From: Owenia fusiformis
Lineage: Eukaryota > Annelida > Polychaeta > Sabellida > Oweniidae
DNA length: 64,000 nt
Assembly (NCBI GenBank): GCA_903813345.2
Contig: CAIIXF020000001.1
Span: 40,641,366 to 40,705,365, forward strand
Reading direction: 5' to 3'
Below, piece after piece: positions 56,385 through 64,000 of this stretch (positions are counted from its first letter, which is position 1; every line of letters begins with the position of its first letter). The notes below the pieces were generated by a model. It saw nothing but the letters and a program-made list of their open reading frames with translations, was not told the origin of the DNA and ran no database searches. Made by a program: the position numbers and the translations under genes.

Positions 56385-57387
56385 GTGAGTTCACAGGTTT
56401 ATTTTAGAGTGAAGACGAAGCTCACTTTTAAGAAGTGAAGTCAAACGAATGCAAAGGGTACATTTCTTTGGTACTTGATTTGACGTAGTGAGGAGCGTTG
56501 GTGAAGTAACAAATTGAAAAATATATCAGAATATACAGAAAATGCAGGTACACACAAGTATTTGTATATATGCACAGAATATGTGACACCGCACATTATT
56601 TTATTATGCCAAGGTCTTATTTTGTACAAAATCTGGAAGCTAACATTCTTACCTATCTGGCCCTAAAGTTATGTGGCATCAACGTGGCAGCAGAGGATAT
56701 GGAGTATAAACTGATAAAAGTTATCTTTTCAGTTAACTTATTGATGTGTCTCTTATTTAAAACAGATATTATTTGAAGATTCTAGGTGCAGAAATGTCCA
56801 AATTCATAAAAATTTGACACATTCTTTTTTTTCAGTACCTTGACCATTGAAGACATTTTTTATGAAACATAGTCAAAATTCTTGGATATTTTAAAATAGG
56901 TGTGAAAAGAAAGCAAGGAAAGGCAATATTTTTTTTTAAAAATAATCCAATGTGCTTTTCCTCGAGCCATCTTCCCTGCTAAATTCTTCAGTGGCCTTCT
57001 AACTGCTAATATTATAGTGTTCATAATAAACCAGCTGAGAGAGATCATGATGTATTAGCAATAAATCCAAGCAATGATCATGCAGTGATACCACTGCTTA
57101 TCAATTTACATTTGTTTACCTTATATACCAACACATTACCTATCACATTACCTATCTAGATTTATTCATATAACTTTGAAAAATATGTCAAGCTGTAGCT
57201 TAAAGTAAGATAAAACCTATATGAGGAAAATGGTCCAATTTGATTCAAATCATTTTAATCAGTTTGTTGAAGGCCCAATTTTGCTGTTCTTTGTAAAATA
57301 TTTAAGAAGGTCAAAGTCCATTTAAGTCATTATTGTACCATCTTGCAGCTATTAATTTTGTTGATTTCCATTTTGTTAAATCAGTAA

Positions 57388-57689
57388 TTTCAGGTCGGGT
57401 CAAAAGAAAACAGAAAAATGAATTTAGTACTAGGACTGAAACGACTGGATGAATACAGGGCATATTATAAGACTGTTTAAGCCTGCATTGCTGTATATGA
57501 TACTTTGATAAAGGAAAACTGATAGAAACTTGGCATTAAATCTTTAGAGAAGAACTATAAATTATTTTTTGTTCATAAGTTATATGTATACAAGAAATAC
57601 GCCAGCTAGAAGTTTGAAATTATTGCTGGGAATATAAAGCATTTTTTGATAATTTACAATATTTGTGAGTGTTCTGACCCGACCTGAAA
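57388..57689. mobile_element. 302-bp TIR element in G-gamma intron 1
   Basis: TTTCAGGTCGGGTCA (57388-57402) and TGACCCGACCTGAAA (57675-57689) are perfect 15-bp inverted repeats. Just outside on the right, TTCCGACCCGATATTCAAGT and TTCGGGTTGGTCAG are similar words, so the true right end may lie about 50 bp further. It is non-coding and AT-rich inside. Confidence 0.7.
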
Positions 57690-58555
57690 CTTGAGCCTTC
57701 CGACCCGATATTCAAGTTGACTTCGGGTTGGTCAGTATGACACCTCTAAAATTGACAAATTGTGCATGGGCCAGTCATGATATAGGTATATGTCATTTTA
57801 ACTTTCCAAATCATTGAACTAATTTCCCATGTTTCGGCAAATTTGAACCAAGGGACTTACGGGACTTACTCATTTGCAGAGCAGTGTTCATTTTGATATT
57901 ATTAGTATGACGTTTTTCCTTTCTAATACACCTATCAGTATATCACATGAGAATCACGACTGATTACTAAGAACATAAATGTATATTCCTGCCACACCTC
58001 TTGTTTGTTATTGTGTATTTGTTTAATAACATGTATCATTAATTTAAGGTAAGCCAGGTAGAATGAGTAATTTGACTCCAGCTTGGTCCTTTGACAAGAA
58101 CAGGCCTGCATACTTTCTCCAATGCTTCATTACTTATTAGCTGCCATTTTAAAGTGTATATTGTAATGTTTTAATGAATTAAACTGATAAACTAAACTCC
58201 ATATGCATACTGGTTTATTCTACTGGTGCCACCTTAACAATGTATTGTTACACTTTACCTAGAAAGAGTGCTTATAGTCTGAGCAACTGTTATCATACCA
58301 GATACAAACATCATAACTTTGAGACACACCTATCACCTTGGGTACCCTAGAAAGGAACTAACTGAAAGCTATGATTTCTCATGGTACCATTTCACGAGTT
58401 CTAAACTAAATTCTACATAAAATTGATTTTGTATACTGTTAATCCAATCCACCTTTGTTAATGAATCCTTTTGAGAAGTGTGGATTTTAGGATTCATGCA
58501 GAATTGACCTTTTCATTTTTTATTAATATTATCTATTCTCATATAAAGGTCTGAG

Positions 58556-58699
58556 CAGGCCCGTAGCCAGGGGGCCAAACCTGGCCAAAAAAATGTTTCA
58601 AAATCATGCAGTTTTCACCATTCTGAGCACTTTTTTTTACCAAAATTGTTACAAGTGAACCCCCTTGGAATTTTTTGGCAAATCCTGGCTACGGGCTTG
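58556..58699. mobile_element. GTAGCCAG TIR element, TSD CTGAG
   Basis: CAGGCCCGTAGCCAGG at the left and CCTGGCTACGGGCTTG at the right form terminal inverted repeats, and CTGAG flanks both sides (58551-58555 and 58700-58704). The interior (AAACCTGGCCAAAAAAATG, GAACCCCCTTGGAATTTTTT) is like the copy at 24529-24684 in reverse. It is 144 bp and lies in the first intron of the G-gamma gene. Confidence 0.85.
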
Positions 58700-58849
58700 C
58701 TGAGCCTTGTTTTGTGGCAAATAAAAATCTCACACCTACCACATTAGGATTAATCACTTTGTCAAGAGAATCTTGCAGGAATTGATCTTAAATTCTTTTG
58801 GCACTGTTTGTATTTAATAAACTTAATGTGATCTTATTAAAAATAATGC

Positions 58850-59043
58850 TCTTTTGGGACTGAGCATAAAAGATATTATACACATTAGGGACCTGTCATG
58901 ATACTTTGTGTGTGTTAGATAGCTAGACTTTAGTCTAGATAGGGACTAATATCATATTAGAAATTATAATCTTTAGGGACTGATCATACTGAACATATAC
59001 TTTAGGGGCTCATCATACTGCTTTGTGTGTTTCAGATAGCTGG
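58850..59043 (+). repeat. tandem repeat that includes the exon 2 acceptor
   Basis: A TTAGGGACTGATCAT-type word recurs at about 58853, 58885, 58973 and 59002. The stretch ATACTTTGTGTGTGTTAGAT plus AGCTAGA (58899-58925) corresponds to ATACTGCTTTGTGTGTTTCA plus GATAGCTGGA (59015-59045). The second carries the real TTTCAG acceptor of exon 2. The first has TTAG, a possible decoy acceptor. Confidence 0.5.
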
Positions 59044-59089
59044 AGAAACAGGTTGGCCTGGAGAGTTGCGAAGAACAAAACTGTAAAAG
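59036..59089 (+). other. G-gamma gene exon 2, non-coding
   Basis: TTGTGTGTTTCAG ends at 59035 and AAAAGGTAAGACA begins the next intron at 59090, both close to consensus. The 54-bp stretch contains no ATG, so it adds only 5' UTR. The next acceptor, GTTGGTGTACAG (ending 59885), leads directly into the coding exon. Confidence 0.7.
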
Positions 59090-59898
59090 GTAAGACATAT
59101 TATAGTAATACTTTAAATATAATTGTTCAGTTTAAGATGTTATAATATATAAGAATCTTTCTTTTTTGAACATTTAACTTCATTCGGTTCTGTCATTATC
59201 ATTGTGATAATTTAATTGGTCTACTTTTGACATGCTCAGTAAATTAGTGTTATTACTTTAAGGGTATAATTAGTATCTCAGTTGAAATTCTGCCACATTT
59301 AAGGGAAGGGTTTGTTTTTGGTATGAGTGTAGCTTACAATTATTCGAAAAACCATTTCACTGGATGAACAATATCTTGCGACCAAATCTTGAGTTGCAAC
59401 AGTTCCAAAAACCAACCTCAGGAACATAAAAAACATCCCACATTGATATTCCAATATGACGAAGGAAAGAGAATGTGTAGTAAGCCTGAGAGGAATTTAG
59501 CCCAAATTTTTATTTTTTCGATATGTCTCAACTATGTTATGACATGATAATGGAATTACTTCCATTCCTCTGACATTTTGATGTTGATGTAAGAAATGCT
59601 TGTGAACCCTCACATACTTTGGTATCAATGTTTAATGATGATAATGAATAAATAGCAAAAGGGGCAAAATTATTATCACAAATATAATGACAGAATTATT
59701 TCTAGTTAAGTTGTTTCAACTAAATCTTAGGTTTAGTTTGTAATAAGAATGTATTAGTACCTAAAGTTAATCTTTATGAGCATGTCTCAATGTTACTTCA
59801 TGACTATGTAATCTCAATGGTTCACATTCTAACCTATACTTAAGATAATTAAGTCTTACAATGTTATTTTTATGTTGGTGTACAGAAACTAAGATAAG

Positions 59899-60099
59899 AT
59901 GTCGAGCCTTGGAACTCAAAAGAAGCTGGTGGAGCAGCTCCGCGTTGAGTCATCTATTCAACGAACCCGTGTGTCTGAGAGTCTCAGAGATATAATGGCA
60001 TTCATTGAAGGAAATCAGGATAACGATGTGCTCGTTCATGGCTTCCCAACAAAGAAAGACAACCCATTCCAGGAGAAGTCATCATGTGCGATACTTTAG
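59899..60099 (+). CDS. Ggamma1: heterotrimeric G protein gamma subunit
   Basis: The 66-residue protein pairs with G-beta and, after lipid attachment, tethers the dimer to the plasma membrane. Residues 7-37 (QKKLVEQLRVESSIQRTRVS and onward) form the typical N-terminal helix, followed by a short linker, the conserved NPF (55-57), QEKSS, and the box CAIL (63-66). The final Leu predicts geranylgeranylation at C63. The SES...F...NPFxEKSSCxxL pattern is closest in my memory to fly Ggamma1 rather than to a single vertebrate paralogue, so the symbol is a likeness and not proven orthology. Family length is usually 65-75, so this is complete. The whole CDS lies in one exon, whose acceptor ends at 59885, 13 bp before the ATG. 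Identification as a G-gamma subunit is firm. Confidence 0.95.
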   Translation: MSSLGTQKKLVEQLRVESSIQRTRVSESLRDIMAFIEGNQDNDVLVHGFPTKKDNPFQEKSSCAIL

Positions 60100-61000
60100 T
60101 TGGAACTCGGAGAGATTTTGAAGCCCAAAGACTTTCATATTTTTTACCTGGATATTAAAGAAACTTTGAGTTCTGATGGATCATGAAATATTATCTGAAT
60201 TCATACAGGTTATTTTTGATTCATTGACCAGAAGACACTGGCATAATTTTTGTTCCCGATTTGTTATTCTTTGAAGTATTAACATGATAATTAACATGGT
60301 TTTTTAGCAGTAATAATGTAGCTAATTTATCTAACATTTTGAAATTCCAAGATTTTTTTGCCTTTTTTCAGTATTTAAATTCAGACTGTTGTTTTTAGTA
60401 GTAAGTAAATTGACAAGTCATTTTAGAACTTTGCTTAGTTTTTTAGAGAATTTGGGATCATGAGCTGCACTGATATACAAAATTTTTGTTAATTTTTTCC
60501 AAACCAAGTAGGGTTTTGGATCAAATCATGGAAAGATATTTGCACATCAGAGCAGTTCTTATTTTCCTACCAACTGATATAAAACCAATGAATTCCTAAA
60601 TTACATTTAGATTGCTTTGAGTATTAGGATATTATATAACATCATAAACATAATACAATTTCTCAGAGGAATTTGGTAAAATTGGTTTAATTTCAGGAAG
60701 CAAGTTTTGTATCATATATCTAAAACCTAAGTTGCCTTTACATCAAATTCAATTTATTTGACTGAATAATGTTATTATCAACCATTGTGTCTTTTTGTTC
60801 GGGGCTAATGCTTTTTATCTCCCATACCAGATTAAAGCATACTTAAAATGCCCAATGTGATCCTACACTAGATACATTTACTGTGTTTTAATGCGTCAAT
60901 TTACTCAAATTTACCAACTGGTATTGATTCTTATTAGATTCTATTACAAAAAGTGTTTATTTAGTTCAGACATCAATAAAACAGAACATTTATATGGAAA
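60100..61000 (+). other. G-gamma 3' UTR with polyadenylation signal
   Basis: The stop codon is followed by AT- and T-rich sequence. AATAAA at 60975-60980 (CATCAATAAAACAG) is a plausible signal, giving a 3' UTR near 900 nt. Further AATAAA words at about 62471 and 62490 could serve longer forms. Confidence 0.5.
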
Positions 61001-62654
61001 CTGGTATTCCATTCTTCCTCAGAGTATGTTCGAGTTTTGTTTTAAAAAATTAAAATGTACATAAAATATAGTAATATAGAAAGACACAAGAGGGTAGGGT
61101 AGGGTAGAAAATGCATATAATAGTGGCAATTATTTTGCAATGGAATATATTATTATACATTGTTGACAAGATGGCTGTTAAGTGTATGTTTTGTTTAAGT
61201 GTCAATTCATGTTATTATTTGCTGGTATACTGCTTCCTAGAAAATAGTACACATGACACATGTCAATTAATATTGTGTTTAATAAATTGTTCATAATTGT
61301 TCATTACTCACCTGACATGTTAATCTTTTATATATAGATCACTAATACCATATGATATAATGTAACCCCCCAACCTTCTCTGCTTCTTATCATCGGTATG
61401 TTAGATGAACGGCTGTATTGTTTTACTGCTGAATAAGACCAAAAGATTCGTAGGAACAAATCTTTGAGTTATAAGATGAGATATGTTTTTAATACCACAA
61501 TTAACAGTATATAATCACTCATTAATATGATTGATGAATCATTCATATGATAAAAAACATATATTATCTTGAAATATTTTTGAATTCACTAATTAGCATA
61601 ATAACAAGGACTAACATTGCATCAGTATATGAAAATCTCATTTGTACATTTTTCTTAAAACAATTTTCATTAATAATTGTATCTATTGCTACATTCCATT
61701 TACATGATTGTTCATGATACTACTGATATCAATTGCCAGACATCCTCGCATATATCTGCCTTTTGCTTTTTTCTATTGAATTCACTCATATTTCTGTATA
61801 TGCTTGTAGTCTGTATGCGCTGCTATTGTATGTTGTGTGATGATCTGAAATTAGAGTTTCACATTCATTATTGAAAATAAAAAACAGTTTCATGCCATTA
61901 CTCCATGTAGAATTGAAGTCAATATACATGTGAAAGCATATATGTACTGCATTGTCAATATTATACAGATCACCAAATGCAGGGCTCCGGCTAAAGGCTG
62001 ACCCAGGGGTCACTCCCAGGTTGCTTTTGCTATAGACCATTCATCATTAGTAGATAGTAGGAATTTTGGCCAGCTGGTCTTAAGTCCTTTGCTTGATCCC
62101 TGCTTTTACAATACACATAGTCAGGAATTTGATTCTGATTTTGAAACGCAGGCTTGGAGTTTTTTTCTCATCAAAGATCAAATAATTCCTTATTGTTGAT
62201 TTGTTACAATAAAAATGTAGTCAGACTGAATCCTGCTGATATATACTAGTGTCTTTTATATGGCAAAATATAGCAAGGTTTATTAGAAAAATAATTTGAA
62301 TTTTACATTGAGGAATGACTTCCTGCTTGATTTATAGGATTTTCATTGATAAACTCATTTTCTTCCACCACATCAGGACTGCCTTGATTGAAGCCTCAGA
62401 GTTACATATTTTTGGAGTTGTAAATTATATGCATATATGGTTGGTCAAGTGTGTACTGTACATTAATGTAGAATAAATGGTGTATTGTGTAATAAATAAC
62501 AATTTCTTTTCTGTCATATTTTATTGATGAATTTTTATTGACTAAAACATAACATTGGGTTTACGTATTTTAAACAGCAGTTTCTTCAGCCATTGATATT
62601 TTCATTTTCAACATTCTCCCAAAATGTAAATGTTGCAAAAATCATATTTTAAGG
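61001..62654. other. possible distal 3' UTR or intergenic
   Basis: A GGGTAGGGTAGGGTAG run lies at 61093-61108. No gene was recognised. The last polyadenylation-like words lie near 62471-62495. Confidence 0.45.
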
Positions 62655-63445
62655 TTGCCAATAACACTGTCTATTTTTTCATGAAGCCAATCAGTAAAAT
62701 TATGATTTCTCTGCATCCTGATGTCTAATCAAGATCATTCGAGTATCTATGTGTTCCTGACAACCTTGGACATCTGGAAATGACAACGTCTACCCACAGT
62801 TTGCACTCCATATTGACATGATTTACGACTGAAATCAGGAAAACAGAAGGGTGTGATGTTCTTTCAGAATTGCTTATAAAAACTATTTACAAAAATGTTC
62901 CCGAGACACAAATCCATTTAGGTAAGGGTTTGTTTTAAAGTCAGAAACCCCCAATGAGACAATACAAAACCAGAGAAATCCTGGAAGACTGCAGATTTCA
63001 TGCTATGTTTTACGTTCATTTAAACAATTAATGTACATCTAATCCCTATATAAAACACTGGCCTACATGGCAAGTATTAAGTAATATAGGACTTTTTCAA
63101 TAAGGCATTTGCTTCCGTCTTCTGTATACCGCTCTGCCTGCTTAATAAGATAATTAATCTTCAAATAAAACCTTACCCAAGTAGATTAGAGTCTCTCGAA
63201 CACTTTTTTAAATAGTTTTCACAAGCAATTTTGTTTATTTATCTCAAATTTCATCTTCCCGATTTCAGTCATGAATTACGTCAATATAGCTTGCAAACTT
63301 AGGGTGGGCATTGTCATTCCCTGATCCCCAAACGTGTCAGGAACACATAGATACTCAAATAATCTTGATTGGACATCAGGGTGCAGAGAAATCGTAATTT
63401 TACTGAATGGCTTCACGAAAAAATAAACAGGGTTATAAGCCACAT
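62655..63445. mobile_element. 790-bp foldback element, diverged arms
   Basis: TCAGTAAAATTATGATTTCT, CTGCATCCTGATGTCTAATC, GAGTATCTATGTGTTCCTGA, GGAAATGACAACGTCTACCC and TTTACGACTGAAATC at the left correspond in reverse to 63250-63420. Pairing resumes nearer the centre with AAAACTATTTACAAAAATGT at about 62878 and its partner near 63205. The centre is about 63050. Arms are roughly 80% alike by eye, so it is older than the 20.9-kb palindrome. It is non-coding, with no sure target duplication. Confidence 0.75.
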
Positions 63446-64000
63446 TAACAGGAAGTCTAGAACAAAAGCCTTAGATGGCAGTGTTTAATTTTGGCTCAAA
63501 TTATCTTTTAAGTGTCACTTTAATATCACTGCTTATGTTTATTAATAACGATTTGTGGCATTTAATCATCATCTTTATTGCAGAATTAAATCTTATATCT
63601 TGATGAAATACCAAAATTATGTATATTTCTATTATCATGTCAAATACAAAATAACTACCTTTTTCAACTTTATTGAATTTCTAAATTTAAATAGATTTTT
63701 ACTTCATCACAAACTATGGATCTGGTTTCACATTCAACAATAAGTAGGTAAGAAATTGTGTTCATGCCACAAAGAAATATATTCACATCCGGTAACTTAA
63801 CCTAAAAGAGATACAATGGTTGTTTTTTGCTAAAAGCAATTCATGATTGGATTATCACTGATGAATAATCGCTTTAGTTAATGTTATTAAAGGAACCATA
63901 TGTTTGCTATAGCTAGACAAAAATATAATGATCAGAAAAATATTGCAATTGATTCAATAACAGTAGATATATCTAGTAACATATTTGTCGCAGTTTTGAT
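63446..64000. other. intergenic, no gene recognised
   Basis: AT-rich DNA to the window end without recognisable features. Confidence 0.5.

Noticed and set aside
61093-61108. GGGTAGGGTAGGGTAG run resembling telomeric repeat.
   Set aside because: Only three units, in internal AT-rich DNA. It differs from TTAGGG and is most simply a short simple repeat.
1-64000. Retroviral or other LTR elements, LINE reverse transcriptase, large virus-like DNA elements.
   Set aside because: No reverse transcriptase, integrase, capsid or polymerase motifs and no long direct terminal repeats were recognised on either strand by eye.

Overview
This window is AT-rich metazoan nuclear DNA. The evidence is genes split by GT-AG introns, mammal-like promoter motifs (CRE, CCAAT, NRF1- and YY1-like sites) and a very high load of short inverted-repeat elements. 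Both recognisable proteins are animal proteins, and the G-gamma protein resembles the invertebrate Ggamma1 type more than any single vertebrate paralogue. With the many non-autonomous DNA elements this suggests an invertebrate, probably marine (echinoderm, hemichordate or lophotrochozoan). I cannot name the species.

Two host genes are supported with confidence, both on the + strand. The first is MICOS10 (MIC10, the cristae-junction protein of the mitochondrial inner membrane) at 23412-26498, in four coding exons that join into a 91-residue protein. The second is a G-protein gamma subunit with a C-terminal CAIL prenylation box. Its CDS lies in one exon (59899-60099), preceded by a non-coding exon (59036-59089) and a TATA/CRE/CCAAT promoter near 56235-56384. 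Weaker coding traces are an OTU-protease-like fragment (15432-15677, -), a short ORF that starts like a THAP zinc finger (10510-10722, -), a Cys-rich ORF (31471-31848, +) and a short recurring first-exon-like piece with a CxxC motif (about 40180-40232, -, and 12495-12543, +).

Layout: 1-4200 holds nothing recognisable. 4.2-15.5 kb is a patchwork of inverted-repeat elements, short tandem repeats and promoter-like pieces. 16.0-20.3 kb is a large minisatellite of about 31-bp units whose right half is the reverse complement of its left half. A near-perfect 849-bp palindrome follows at 20.9-21.7 kb. 22.4-27.0 kb holds MICOS10, whose first intron carries a palindrome of about 1.06 kb. One arm of that palindrome contains a 156-bp insertion, and the other arm preserves the empty site. 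28-56 kb is mostly non-coding DNA with many elements, including a 1.1-kb element built of seven repeats of about 146 bp and a run of elements that begin CAGG, end CCTG and sit in 5-bp target duplications. 56.2-61.0 kb is the G-gamma gene, and the window ends with another foldback (62.7-63.4 kb).

The two genes have no evident functional connection. The main interest is the repeat biology: several independent foldback families, a minisatellite inverted on itself, datable nested insertions, and elements that carry promoter-like DNA with a first exon. No retroviral or other virus-like element, rRNA, tRNA or CRISPR array was recognised. All alignments were made by eye, so identity levels are only approximate.
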